A stretch of 64,000 nt of DNA from Branchiostoma lanceolatum (Eukaryota > Chordata > Leptocardii > Amphioxiformes > Branchiostomatidae): assembly GCF_035083965.1 (NCBI RefSeq), contig NC_089732.1:7131383-7195382 (forward strand), in the 5' to 3' direction. Numbering within the stretch: the first letter of the stretch is position 1; each line of letters starts with the position of its first letter. The notes beneath the pieces were generated by a model, which saw only the letters and a program-made list of their open reading frames with translations, was not told where the DNA came from and did no database searches. Below are positions 1-11,660 of this stretch, one piece after another. The position numbers and the translations under genes are program-made.

Positions 1-1256
1 CATACTGTAGAACTGGTAATTCTTTTTGCAGACAAAATCCGGGAAGGATGCTGCCATAGGCCCTAGGGACAGATTTCAGTGGTCAATTTAGAGAAATTTA
101 GAGGAATGGGAAATGAATGAGTTACAAATTTTGTGCAGAATTCAATACTTTGTTGACAAAGTTGCCAGGCAGAGACAATATTGCTTTAAAATATCAACAC
201 TGCGAATGACCAGTGTGGAATAATAAAAAAAAGAGTCCCTTGATAAGTTCAAGGTACCACAGTGTATTCTTAAGAGCACCCTCCATGGGGAAAACCCCAC
301 TCCTTGAGACAAGGCTTTATCTTAAAGAGGTAAGACAAGAGATTGGAAAACCCTTAAAGAGTCTATGGTCATGGTTGAAGGAGTTCTCCTGTTTTCTAAG
401 AAAGGGGACCAAAAATAGAGGAACATGCGTGATGTCATCATATATTTTGCAGGCCGCTTTTCATTGAGGTCATGAGAGAAGAGGTAATGGTCAGACAAAA
501 TATATTACAAAGATAGAGTTTACATCATTTAAAAAGTCCTAATAAATCTATACACATATCATTACACATACATGGTACAAAATACATAAGAGGGAAGGTG
601 GTTTAATATTCTTTTTTATCTATTTCTGGTCAAAACTTCTCAAACCTCTGTTTTCATGATTCCGAGTTGAAAATAAAATGCTTGCATGTATGGATGAAGT
701 CTACCCCAAACGTGTTGGCTTCTCTAAATAGCTCTCACTTCTGAGTTGGAACAATTATGACCTGCTTGCAAAACCGCTTGGCAAGATTCACTTTGCAGAT
801 AGGCACTATAGATGAGTCAGCATTTTGGCTCTCATGCCCGCTGTGTAGATTCAGACATTGATGGAGTGTTTGACTGACAGCGACCTTTCTTCTAAACAAA
901 CGTTATGGTGTAAGGGTGACAACTTAAGAGCGGTGTCAGAGCCCCAGTTCAGTGGAGTCACGCTTGCTGAGAAATAGCAACTGGGAAGACTAAGATCCTC
1001 ATAGATTGCTTCTATAGCATACATTCAGACCTGTATATAAGGACCACCTGGCCAATGTGACCACTTTTTGATGACCCATTGGGTAATTTGTTCCATTAAG
1101 AATGCATAAACAATGTTGTCTTTAGTGACCACCTGTCCACATTTTATCGCTCCCCTGAGTGGTCTTCTTGAGTAGTTTTGATGGTAGTTCTGACACCTGT
1201 TCATTCTTTTCTTCCGTTGAGTCAACATTTGCTCAACCATTGTCAGAACTATATGG

Positions 1257-1463
1257 TACTGTAAATGCAGAAATGTTTGCAGGGATTTGATTTCGCGGTA
1301 GGGAGGGAATGGAGTGTTTGCGGTGGTTTTGAGTTTGCGGTAAAGAGTTCACCGCAACAATAGTAGCGCTACAGTCACTCAATGGAACGGTTTTTCGCGG
1401 TGGTTCTAAGTTTGCGGTAAAGAGTTCACCGCAAGAACCGCAAACATTTCTGTGTTTACAGTA
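1257..1463. mobile_element. MITE with TACTGTAAATGCAGAAATG-type terminal inverted repeats
   Basis: The left end reads TACTGTAAATGCAGAAATG and the right end is its near reverse complement, ending TTTACAGTA. The interior repeats the motif GTTTGCGGTAAAGAGTTCACC twice with variations, so most of the element can pair with itself. A second copy lies at 63284-63491, and a partial right half lies inside the TIR element near 57.6 kb. No coding capacity is visible. It is a non-autonomous DNA transposon by structure; the superfamily is not determined. Confidence 0.75.
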
Positions 1464-2586
1464 TCAGATTACTAGGGCAGTCTGCACTGGAAAGGTATGT
1501 AAGTGCAAACTTTGTGCACTATCCTCATTTGAGCCTGAACCACTGAAGAAGCCACATCTGTGAAACCGGTCTGGGTGACAGGCTGAATAAAGGTTTAGAA
1601 TAAGCACCATGCAGCCCCGGCTGTCTTACTGAAGGGTGACTGCTGGCAGTTAGCTAGAGGATAAGTCCGCTCCGTATATCTAACTGCATTATCTGCTATT
1701 GGCTTCTCCAGTAGAAATGTTAAGTATACTAAGTAAAGGAGGGATGGGGTGTGTGTGTGTTTCAATTAGATGCCTCCTATCTACCACTATTAAAGAGAAT
1801 TAATCTGATATGTTGTTTTAAAGGCACCCAGAGCATTTTATGAGACTTGAAAACTGGAAATATTCTAGTTGCTGTAATCTTTATGAAATTTACATTTACT
1901 GCCACTGCTTACCACATTTGCGTTCGGATTTCTTATTAAAATTGCGCAAAAACGGCACAAAATAATCTACATGGTGATCTTTTAGTTTCATGTGCCTACT
2001 GTAAATATTGTAGATATCATAGCCCACCCACCCCCGTCAAACCGTAGAAATGCAAAATTAAAACATAAAAATGTAAATATTTGACGGACATGGAGTCACA
2101 CTCTCATTGGTCGAACCGCTAATTGTGTAGACAGTCAGGATCAGTCTATTAGGGCTTGGGTTTTTTATCAGTTCTCACCACACAACGACATCGTATCTTT
2201 GCTCATTTAATTTCGATACATAATATAATTTATAGTATTATTGAAAGTTACTATGTGTAGGAATGAATAGAAATTTGAGTTTTTTATTTCAAGTTTCAAT
2301 CCTCATTAAATGGTCTGGATGCCTTTAAAGCTCAGGTTTTCAAGCATAACCTTTATAATCAGAGGCCAGCCTTTGGCACCAATATGTACTACTGGACTAG
2401 AAATAATGTGATCTCTAAAAATTCAACCACAGGGAAATTTAAACAGTTTCTGCTAAGGGCTAATCTTATGCACAATTTTTTAGGATACAGTGTATTTAGA
2501 AAGTGGTGGTTTAACTTAAAACAAGTACTTCTTTAGCTTTACTTGCTCCATGATTCAATTCAATATCTACCATCTTTAGCGGGTTA

Positions 2587-3345
2587 GCTTCTATTAAATT
2601 TGTGGTGTCAGAAGCACTTAAAAAGCATGGGCTGTTTAGATAGCGTAAAGTCTGATGCACAATTTGATGTCAAGAAGACAGGGTGGAACCAGACACTCAT
2701 CTGTCATGAAGAGAACCACTTTAAGATGACATAACTGCTGAGACTGGAAAAGCATGATGCAACAGGTCTTATGGAGCATGGATGTCAAAAGCACTTGATC
2801 ATGAAAAGTGCAGGCTATTTATATAGTGTAGGGTCTAGGCATGTCCCCGTGGCGCAAGCGGTAACGCAACCCCGCTGCTTTGTCATCTGGATCAAATTCT
2901 GTGGATCCTAGGGCCCGAGTTCAATCCTAGGGGTCGACTCCAGCTCGAACATGTTGTAATGGATTGCATTCGTTATTTCGGATGGTGACGTAAAGCCGGC
3001 GGCCCAGTGTATGAGGGAGCTTCAGGCATTAGCCACAAGTGTCAAACCTCTGCACGTTCATGTAAAAGAACCCAGTTATCGAGAAGAGTAGGGGTGACCG
3101 AGTGTGCTTGGCCAATAATGCGAGTGAAGCCGCATTGCACTACCACTAGCTACTTGAAAATGCATCATGCTTCACCTCAAATGAGGATGCCTTCAAATGA
3201 ATGAAGTAGGGTCTGAGTGATGCACATTTTGAAGTTGAGAAGCCTGCAGGTATGACCCAGATACACGCCTGATATGAAACGGTCCTCTTCAAGATGACAA
3301 CTGCCAGAGACTTGGAGAGCATGATGCAACAGGTCCTAAGGGCGT
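2587..3345. repeat. Degenerate tandem repeat interrupted by a SINE
   Basis: Two diverged units of roughly 140-190 bp share blocks such as GTCTGATGCACA, AAGATGACA and GCATGATGCAACAGGTC (first unit about 2640-2830, second about 3206-3340). A SINE sits between them at about 2838-3206. I see no coding potential. Confidence 0.55.
2838..3206 (+). mobile_element. tRNA-derived SINE, copy 1 of 3 in the window
   Basis: The 5' part looks like a tRNA gene: a box-A-like GTGGCGCAAGCGGTAACGC, then a box-B-like GAGTTCAATCC about 70 bp later. The body contains GATGGTGACGTAAAGCCGGC, GTATGAGGGAGCTTCAGGC and GAGAAGAGTAGGGGTGACC. The same body occurs at 41790-42035 (plus) and about 25112-25300 (minus). The flanks share GTAGGGTCT (2828-2836 and 3207-3215), a plausible target site duplication, although the flanking DNA is itself repetitive. 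Confidence 0.75.
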
Positions 3346-3834
3346 GAGTTTCCCACCCTGTCAGCACATCTACTGGGTTATTTTTATCCTGTGTTGACTT
3401 TAGGGGGACACGGCAACTGTTGAAACTAAGTTTCACCAATAAACATTCAGGCTTTGACACTGGCACCTGTCCAAGGGTAGTCTTCATGCCCTACTAGTCA
3501 ATGCGATTAAACCAGCTCGAATGATTGTCACATTGACTTTCTGACGAGGAAATTAATTTTTGTTTCTGAAGTCTGTTGATCTTTGGTCTCCAAACATAAT
3601 TTTTCATCTTTGTCATTTCTACTTTATTAAATCTTTGATGCTGCCGCAAGTACAATCTTGGCGCAAACCATTGGTCTCAATGGTAAACTCCTTTAAGTTC
3701 ACCCCATGTAGTTTAAGAAGGAATGTTCACAGTGATGCCATTTACCTGAAAGTTAATCAGAAAACCTCCAATGTTGGAAACAATTGTCATGTTTCTATCA
3801 GATTATCTCAGTATCAATTTAAAAACAATGATAC

Positions 3835-4074
3835 GGCCACACCAATTTATTTTCTTGGTTAACGAAATTTAAAAAAAATTGAAAAAAATGCTAGATTGGA
3901 AAAACAACATGAAAACAGAATCTCAGAGGAAAGTTTGTACTTTGGTGCACACAGTTTCAGGGGGTAAACAGGGTCAGGTGCAAGTTTTAACCCCAGCCTT
4001 CTATTTTCATGATTTTTTGTGTGTTAGAATTGAAAATAAAGATCCATTAACCAAGAAATTAAATTGGTGTGGCC
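3835..4074. mobile_element. MITE with ~28 bp TIRs starting GGCCACACCAATTTA
   Basis: The left arm GGCCACACCAATTTATTTTC continues to CTTGGTTAA. The right arm, from TTAACCAAGAAATTAAATTG to GGTGTGGCC, is its near-perfect reverse complement. The ~240 bp element has no plausible coding sequence. Superfamily unknown. Confidence 0.7.
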
Positions 4075-5707
4075 TAAGTATGTTTCCTACTGAAGAAATT
4101 TGGCACACATATTTCTAGGAAGGCCTTGCCTGTACTTCGGATTCACTGCTGGAAGATAAGATGGTCCTAGAGCTCAGAGTTAGTTGGAGCCAAGTCAAGG
4201 ACCTTCCCATCTCAGTCCCTTAAGGGTACTTTGGTATTTTTAGCTCCCTCTTGTGTTCACCACAGTAGAAGGGTCAAGAAGGGTCTGTCCGTACGTGTAT
4301 CCCAACTAGAAGGGGTACTGTCCTACCTTTGACCTGCTCCTTCTCTATTTGTTTTTCCATATGTGGAGCCCTCCTCCCCAACAGAAGTCAGTAAAGCAGA
4401 GGTTGTGACCTCACAATTCCGATAAAACTTTGTGATGTTCCCACTGGCAGAGTGGGGGCTATTTTCGTCCTTGTGATGAGATAGTCAGCTGCGATTTAGT
4501 TCCCAAGGCGCATCGCATTTTCACCTCCAGACTTAGAGGAGGTAGATACGAAACCTTCTGTAAGAGGCCACTGCTTGCTATTGGAGCATCTTAACTTAAA
4601 CATTTCCAACATGCCTACATAGTTATGTAAGCTGTTAACCACCTGCAAAGCTCTAGATGGCCAAATGGTTAAAGGGTTACAGAAACAGAGAATGCAGGGG
4701 GGTTCGTTTGACTGAAGTTATTATTTTGAATTCCAGAAGAGTTCTAAAGTCAGGGTCGATGCGTCTTCTTTCTTATCTGACACAGGTGTGATGTCTGATA
4801 CACTTGTTAGACATATCTAGGATGCTTCCCTTGAACTTATCTTCTGGTAACTCCCTTCCCCACCTGTGACCTCACTTGTCTTCATTCCTCAAGCAGAGGC
4901 GGCGGCAGGAATTTTTGTAAGGAGGGGGCCAGATGTTACTGACCGAACTTGCACCCTGTCAAGCACAGGAGATCCTGGGGGGGTCTGGGGGCTCACTCCT
5001 GGGAAAATTGTGAAATCTTGACCCTCTATGTCACTATTTCCTGCATTTTGAGGGGCAAATTTTGCTGGTAGACCATGAGCTAAGTTCACTGACATCTCTG
5101 TTAGTATTACTAGTGAAAAATTGCACAGGGGTTTCAGCTGTTTTTTGTTTCTGAGGGATGACACCTCCCCTACTCATATTTTTGTGTGTGTGTGCCCTGA
5201 AAAATCTGGAAATACCTAGAAACAGACATCTGCAAATACCACGGGAACTTCAACACCATCTGCTAAAGTCAGGCGAACTGTAACATCTTCTGGATCATTC
5301 GCTGCCTTTGATGCGCTGAATCTGTGTCACTGGTAGGAGCAAAACACCTACTTTGTTTTGGAGAGACATTCTCAAGTTTCACAACCAAGACTAAAATAGG
5401 ATACCAGAATCTCTGTTTCACAAAAACATGGTGAGAGCAATAACAATTGCCCTTTGCTCCTTATTCCAGCTGATTTTTGATTACGAGATTTGGTACGTGA
5501 CCTAGACCTACTACTACAAGGTTAAAGGACTATGATTTGAGGTCTATGATTCAGTTCAACATAAGAAGTGATATTTGTTTCTTTTGGCAAAGTTTGTGAA
5601 ACTTTAGACATGCATGCAGAATGAATACTCTGAAAGTAAGGGTAGTCCAATGACCTTTTTGAGGCCGTAGGGGCAGTGGTTTGTTATCCACTTGGTCTAT
5701 AGGGCAC

Positions 5708-5940
5708 GGTATTGGAAGGCGAAACCCAACCCTCTCCTCTTACCGCCTTTTACTTACCCAACCAAAGTAAGGCACCCATTTTTGCACTAGATGAGTGTAG
5801 AAAGTCGTGTCAAGTGTCTTTCCCAAGGGCACAACATTGGTGGTACAGGGTACTTACATGTAGTATGTCAGGGGATTTGAACCCAGGACCTCTGTGTACT
5901 GGGCCAAACACTCTAAGCGTTACGCCAACACGACGCTACT
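5708..5940 (-). mobile_element. tRNA-derived SINE (minus strand)
   Basis: Read on the minus strand, a tRNA-like head (GTTGGCGTAACGCTTAGAG followed by box-B-like GGGTTCAAATCCCC) leads into a body with the CTTGGGAAAGACACTTG-type motif. Related bodies occur at 6735-6890 and 39713-39880. This is a dispersed tRNA-derived retroposon. It is not a functional tRNA gene: the acceptor stem does not pair. Confidence 0.6.
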
Positions 5941-6433
5941 TTAACGTACTCTGTAGGGACATGATAACCGCCAAACAGATGGATGACAACAGCCAACCAG
6001 GCTGACCATAACCTACATGTAACCCCATAAGTGCATAAACGGCAGGTTACTTTTTAACACAATAACCAGGCATAGCCAAGGCAATACCAGAAAGTCACCA
6101 CGAAACGGTTTTAGCAGACATAATCCAAGACACAGGTTAGCAAATGAAAGCTTTTTCTATTATAGATTCAATAACTGCTATGTACATGTTCTTCCCTCTT
6201 GAACAGTGTACCTTTTAGTTCTGTCATTTTTCTTGACTTCTTTCTGAACTTCAGCATTAGTAACCCTTCTGTATAGTAATGTACAGAAATAGCTGCTAAC
6301 CCAATTATCCCAACCTACATGTTACACAGACGGTCAATGTGTTGACAGTTCCCATGTATATTTTAGCTGTTTCAGAATCATCATATGAATGGAAAATGGG
6401 CTGAGAAAAGTTTTTTGTTTGTGTGTTTGACAG

Positions 6434-8468
6434 GTACTGTTGGTCGGCATGGGGGCTGATGAACAACTGGCAGGGTACTCCAGGCACAGGAGCAAGTTCA
6501 GGTGAGTTTGTTTGTTTGTATTGCATACCTGTATTGCATAACCGCTTCATGGCATAACACACCGGGTTTGTACTGAAGAGGACAAGCTGCATATCCGGAC
6601 AGATTTATTCAATCCACTCATGCCAGGATGGTCCCCTTCTCTTTTTGATACTGTAAGTGTGGTGGGTTCTTTAATGTACTCGAGTTGTGGTTCCCTTTGA
6701 AAACAATACTTCCAATTAATGTCCTATCTCTGGGACCTCCCTAGCGGAAGCTAGGTACTCATTTACGCCTGAGTCAAGTGAGGAATTTCCCAAGAGCACA
6801 ACATCATGACCTGTCAGGGATTTGAAATCAGTACCTCCAGGTTCTAAGTCTACAAGACCGCAAGACCACCAGTCCACCACATGACTGTAAGACTTGAGCA
6901 CCCTCAACCTCATTCTTTGAAAACATAGTACATATACCTCTTCATCATGTCTAGCCATTTCCAAAAGGTTCTGACTGTGGAGAAAGGTCATGCTGGTTGT
7001 ACCAAGCAGGTTTTAGCAAGCTCTTGATCCTCCTTGGTTGTACATGTATGAGGGTGCAGCACCACCTATCCCATCAGGATTGAACTGCCACTTCAACAGT
7101 CCTTGGTACCACTGACGGTTTTTGTGAAATGTTCATTAGATCCTAGCTAGATTTTGAAGTATCTCATCAGTTTTGTCTAGTGCTCATCAGCCTATTCATG
7201 TTTTGTACAGAAAATAGTAAAAACTGATTAGGCAGGTCTTCACTTATAATTAGACTTGAAGATATGTATTGATTGTAGTGAAAAATGTCCAACTCTTGTG
7301 TGTTTTGTATTGATGCTGACAGGTCAGAAGGCTGGAGAGGTCTGCTGGAGGAAGTGGAGATGGAGGTGGACAGGATCTCCTCCAGGAACCTGGGGAGGGA
7401 CGACAGGTCTGTAGGTCACTTAAGTCTACTAGAAACATAGAGATGTGTCACTCATCATTTCTGTTCAGGGATTGAAATGCATTTTTGGGTCAACTTGCAC
7501 TGGTGCAGATGAAAAAAAATACTTGCACCAAAAAGAAATTACTTTCACAACCATTAATTTTGCCTTTTTGGGAAAGTATGACGCCCCTACTTCTGAACAT
7601 GGCGGCTTTTAGATTGCTTGGTTTAAGGGCGGGCCCTAAAGTGTGTCCCAAACTCGTAAAAACGATTGAATAAAAGTTCAGAAGGGATATGAAATGTAAT
7701 TTGTTTGAGTACCAGTTCTTTAGGTTTGACTGTACAACTGTATTTCTCCATGATCAATCTGAATGATATAAGAATGAATATAACAATGTTTTCATGAGAT
7801 GTATGCAAAGTAATGGAGTTGCCCGGTGTACATTGTCGTATGTTTTTTTCGCAGGATAATCTCCGACCATGGGAAGGAATCACGCTTCCCATTTCTTGAC
7901 GAGGATGTGGTCTCCTACCTCAGTTCTGTTCCTATTCAGTACAAGGTTGGTAACACTTTTAAGGGTCTCAATTGTTAAAATCAAACTTTAAAGCAAGTAT
8001 ACCTTGTACATGTAACCTCCATTAACATCAATCTCCCGAGTTATATAAATTAGCCACTTTGAGAAACACTGGGATTGAGAGATCTCTAGTGCAGCACCCC
8101 CAGGTATGCACAGTTAAGATAAACAGGAGTGCATTATACTGTAGAACATTGGGTTGGAGATGTGTTTGGAGTTTGGACATATCTTTTCAGGGTGGTGGAA
8201 TTATGTTAGTAATAGTAGATGTTCCCTTTACAAATGTCTCTTTACACTAACAATATATTTTATTCTCTCTCTTACTTTCCAGGCAAACCTGACCCTACCC
8301 AGAGGGATTGGGGAGAAGTTGTTGCTGAGAGTTGCAGCGAGGGAACTCGGACTGAGCTCTGCTGCCGTGCTACCAAAGAGAGCCATCCAGTTTGGCTCCA
8401 GGATCGCCAAGATGGAGAACTCCGCAGAAAAGGCTTCTGACAGATGCAACAGACTGACAACAGAGTAA
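6434..8468 (+). CDS. ASNSD1: Asparagine synthetase domain-containing protein 1 (3' half, four exons)
   Basis: Four exons join in phase: 6434-6501, 7323-7406, 7855-7945 and 8283-8468 (TAA at 8466-8468). The joined product starts [19 protein letters not shown], passes through [12 protein letters not shown] and [15 protein letters not shown], and ends with [35 protein letters not shown] and a short tail. These are the signature segments of the C-terminal asparagine-synthetase-like domain of ASNSD1. GADEQLAGY corresponds to the GADE(x)xxGY motif of the ATP-pyrophosphatase fold. The family resembles asparagine synthetase but its enzymatic role is not well established. The N-terminal amidotransferase-like half and earlier exons were not found in bases 1-6433, so the gene is partial here. 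The 7406/7407 donor is GTCTGT, a weak site. A MITE lies in the last intron (8017-8225). The gene converges on the minus-strand gene ending at 8964. Confidence 0.93.
6735..6890 (-). mobile_element. tRNA-derived SINE (minus strand), inside an ASNSD1 intron
   Basis: On the minus strand a degenerate tRNA-like head (GTGGTGGACTGGTGGTCTTG, box-B-like GATTTCAAATCCC) is followed by TGTTGTGCTCTTGGGAAAT and a tail ending GAGTACCTAGCTTC. The tail is shared with 39713-39880, where the plus strand reads GAAGCTAGGTACTCATTTAC. Confidence 0.6.
8017..8225 (+). mobile_element. ~210 bp MITE, CCGCC-type TIR family, copy 1 of 3
   Basis: It shares GAGAGATCTCTAGTGCAGCA, CAGGAGTGCATTATACTG and a terminal GGTGGAATTATGTTAGTA block with the copy at 24018-24228 and, inverted, with 27352-27572. 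The better-preserved copies show subterminal inverted repeats (GGTTACATAAATCCGCCAC against its reverse complement in the GGCGGAATTATGTACC form). It sits in the last intron of the ASNSD1 gene. Confidence 0.7.
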
Positions 8469-8963
8469 CATAGAGACTTTAACACCACATAAATGAATAC
8501 AGTACTTATACTTATATGTATTTAATGATATCACTTTTAGTTCCCTCCACAAAACTTTTATAGATTGTGTTCTCATCTGTAACAGAATTTGTTTATGTTT
8601 TAGAATTTATGGCTGTAATGCTGCTGTATACATTGATAAATGGAATGACAACAATTACAAATGCAATATTTCCATCAAGTGGTTCAGTGGTAAGCAATCC
8701 TGCTTCAAGACCAGAAGATTGGGGGCTGTACATTGTAGTTCTCAGTCAGAGGAGGGTACGTTACTATGTTGTAAGCTATAGTGAACTGGCCATTGTTGAT
8801 AGTACTGGGTATCAATTTTATGAAGAAAAAAAATGATCCTGCATATGTTATAGATAGTGTCTTCTTGTTACTACCAAATGAATCCTATCCAATGATAATT
8901 TATGCTAAACTGGAGACATTTGAACATTCTAAATGCTACCATACTGTGACTGTAACTTCTGTT
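8469..8963. other. 3'-to-3' gap between ASNSD1 and the zipper-protein gene
   Basis: This is the shared 3' flank of two convergent genes, so it should hold both 3' UTRs and polyadenylation sites. No further coding exon is recognisable; the open frames here do not resemble proteins I know. Confidence 0.5.
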
Positions 8964-11145
8964 TCAGTAGCTTTGTAAGTATGCAGCCAGGTCTTTCACT
9001 GCCTCAGTGTTCACTTCACAGTCGTACAGTCCCTCTCGCTCGAAGAATACAGCGTCTACGATAAGTTTGGTATTTCCCTCTCTGAGCACAGACCGTGATT
9101 GGACGGAGATTCGAGCATCATGGGCAGGGCGGTGGTGCATCACGATGAGGACAACATTGTTTCCTGGAGAGAGAAAAAAAGAATTATGACCACAGTGTAT
9201 CAAATGCCTTCATTTTATGTAACATGTTCCTATGTGGCTGTGATTTTTGTTTCATGGATACAACATGTCAGTACCCCAAACATTATGATCACAATACCTA
9301 GATCCAGTGCTATAAATATCGAGTCTACAACAGCATTGTGAATTGTTGTTTTTAAAAGAAATCTAGATTTTCATTTTGGGTCAAAAGCTTGCAAACCTTG
9401 GACTCTTTGAAACATTTCTCTACATTTAGTCTTTTTAGATATTTTGGACATATCCTTTGTTATGTGTGACTCAATTGCAACATGTCAAATTGGTACAGTG
9501 TTTATCAAAGCTTCTCAAGGCTATAGACAAGATGCACCATTCTATCACAGCAAACTACAGCATCTTGGATAATAAGAGAAATTCTTTATGGAAAATCTTG
9601 TCCTACCTTCAGTCCCCCTCAAGGCGTTATCCACATCTGTACCCAACCGTGAGGCATTGAGACAGAAAACCAGAGTGGGTTCAGAGACCTGGCGTAGTGA
9701 CTGTTGCCATGGCCTGGTTTCCATGGCAACATTAGCTTTCCCTAGTCGTTCGTTCAGTTTCGCCAGGAGCTGTGTATCCGATCCGTGAAATGGACCCTCG
9801 GCTTTTAGGTAGCAGATTACTGAAGGAAACAATGAAATCATCAACATCTCAGGATAAAAGTCATCAGCATATAAGGATTGGTCTTGATAGTTAAAGACTA
9901 GAGAATCAGAGATGAACTTTATATCTGTAAATGCCCTTTTAGACTGAAATGTAAACAATGGTAAATGTTGCCCTAAAACAGCATAGTATTTTATATTATA
10001 ATTATAGCATTCTATTTTAATTTCTCCACGTTTACAGACAAAAAGAAAACTACCCTCCTCTTAGCTTCACAAAAAACACACATTACAGAAAAAGTGGGAT
10101 CATTCATCTCCAACTCAAAAAGGAGTCGAACCCAATAAGTTAGAATTTAGTGTCAGTCATTAAACTAGAGTTGTAGAATACTATATTGTTCACTGTCTGT
10201 TCTTTTCATATTAAATGTATTTGCAATTAGCCTACTGGCAAAAACTTGCAATAAACTTTCAGTATGGGTTAATATATTGAAGGGCTGCAAAGGATCTATC
10301 TGAAAAAAAGGGATTTAAACCTTATATAAATCAGGTACCTACTTTTGCGTTGCTCCTGCTTCTGTGGTACTACAGTCTGTGGATGAGGGTAATACCAAGG
10401 AGATCTGTGTTCCCTTGTCACTGAGTCAAACCAATCCCTCCATGTTTCAACACTGACCCTGGGCTCCCCTCCATCTACAGGATAGTTGGACTCGCCGAAA
10501 ATTGCATGAGGGTCTCTCTTCGAACGCCCCCTGTTGGCAAGCCGTGGTACTGCACGGTACGACCGTGGCTGAGGACAGGGGCATTTCCACTCTACAAAGT
10601 CCTTAATGTTATGGAGAAGCTGCTGAAGTTCACGGTTTTCCGTCTCTAGACGCTGCCTTTCTGTGCAAAGTTGTCCTATGGCATCAGACTGAAGCTCAAA
10701 GGTATCTTCAAGGGCCTTTAAGTGTTCGCTGGGATGTCTACGTTCCTTTTGAGACATGGCGGGGAAACAAAATCGCAAAAGTGAGAATGGAAACGTCTTC
10801 TTAACATGGCAAAATTAGGCAAAATTTGTTAATATGTCATCTTCCCTTGAAATTAAACCGGCTACTATTGTATTAGCATTCCTTTCACATATTCAGAATT
10901 TGCCTGTTTGAAAACGTAACCCATATGTTCTTTATATGAAAATCATGTTCTTAAAAAGATGTAGAACATTTATCACTAGTCTGCTATTCAGCTAGGCCGC
11001 ACATTTTATGCACACTCGTACTCACCTGCAGTTTCCGCAGTGTTCCGTCCAAGTCGTCTCCACCTGACGGCGACGGTGGACGTTCAGGTGTCACCGTCCG
11101 CGCGTTGGGACGGCTAGACCGTCCGAAGAAACTTGCCAAACTCAT
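8964..11145 (-). CDS. Uncharacterised leucine-zipper protein with a C-terminal alpha/beta-like domain
   Basis: Four exons join in phase on the minus strand: 11145-11026 (ATG), 10745-10343, 9819-9607 and 9163-8964 (TGA), giving 311 aa. Residues 1-40 are Ser/Pro/Arg-rich. Residues ~47-90 form a coiled coil with an exact heptad L66-L73-L80-I87. Residues 95-170 are Pro/Arg/Trp-rich and probably disordered. Residues 174-311 alternate hydrophobic strands and helices: KIICYLKAEG, LLAKLNERL, TLVFCLNASRLGTD (SRLGTD at 231-236), NVVLIVMHH (247-256) and KLIVDAVFFEREGLYDC. I cannot name the family. I recall unnamed fish proteins with similar VVLxVxHH and VDxxFxExxGL motifs, which I could not check. An alternative start at 10757 (MSQKERR) would come from a transcript starting in exon 2; the exon 2 acceptor has a weak pyrimidine tract. 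The gene is divergent from the first IFI44-like gene. Confidence 0.72.
10020..10260. repeat. Dispersed repeat ending ATTTGCAATTAGCC...CTTGCAATAAA, copy 1
   Basis: This stretch in the second intron of the zipper-protein gene aligns by eye with 15905-16170 in the first IFI44-like gene: common blocks include CACAAAA, AAGGAGTCGAACCC, GTTCACTGTC and ATGTATTTGCAATTAGCC. An inverted fragment (TTCATGCCCGTAGGCTAATT) lies at about 43128-43170. It looks like a dispersed retroposon; the AGTCGAACCC core suggests a degraded tRNA-like part. Confidence 0.5.
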
Positions 11146-11477
11146 GATCGTCTATGTTCTTCTATTAAGTTTCTATTAGTTTAAACAATCGATCAAAACG
11201 CTGTCCCTACTAGTACTACTCTACAACACACCTCCGAAATCGACGACTATACCATCCATTTAAGATGAAGGGAGGGCTCCATGTTTATTATTTATCCAAA
11301 TACCTTTTGCCCATGGTATTCGACTACAGACATTTTTAAGTGCGCATTATTTGCTTAAAGTATTTAAAAAAATGAAGAGAACATGGCTCTGTTGGTATCC
11401 ATATGTTTGCTTGTAGATATTTTTTAAGACTTTAACCCTGAACAGACCTGCTGGTGTCGTCCAGAACTCATTCACAC

Positions 11478-11660
11478 TAACTTCCGGGTTCACGGTCCCA
11501 TGATGCTCTGCTTGAGGTGGAGGTCACAACTTCCTGCAACGTCATCGAAACTAACGGGATCTTTCAGTTCCGCATATGGTTTGGAGTCTCAGATCTTCTG
11601 AACAGTTTTGAGTCTCAAACGAACCGCTTGAGAAGCCTAACACACGAGACCTAAGATCAG
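11478..11660 (+). promoter_or_regulatory. Promoter block and non-coding first exon of IFI44-like gene 1
   Basis: AACTTCCGGGTTCACGGTCC (11479 onwards, continuing CATGATG) is identical to the matching place in unit B and contains an ETS-type CTTCCGG core. Downstream, CAACGTCATCGAAACTAACG contains a CRE-like ACGTCA and a GAAAC half-site of IRF/ISRE type. A 5' UTR exon ends CTAAGATCAG|GTACGC at 11660. The acceptor GCCCTTGTAG|AAATGG at 12546/12547 then places the start codon two bases into the next exon. Both splice sites are conserved in unit B. Interferon-type control is an inference. Confidence 0.6.

Larger units (their letters stand above)
1..6433. other. Gene-free or intronic stretch upstream of the first ASNSD1 exon
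   Basis: I found no exon with a convincing splice frame or family match here. Open frames are short, lie in repeats and look random. Because the ASNSD1 model that follows lacks its N-terminal half, this stretch may be a long ASNSD1 intron or upstream sequence. It holds the MITE at 1257-1463, degenerate tandem repeats split by a SINE (2587-3345), a MITE at 3835-4074 and a minus-strand SINE at 5708-5940, listed separately. Confidence 0.5.

Noticed and set aside
2838..2935. tRNA gene
   Set aside because: Boxes A and B are present but the acceptor and anticodon stems do not pair and the spacing is off; it is the head of a SINE.
8154..8488. Several overlapping frames on both strands around the last ASNSD1 exon
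   Set aside because: They are shadows of the real exon 8283-8468, whose frame is fixed by homology and by the upstream exon phases.
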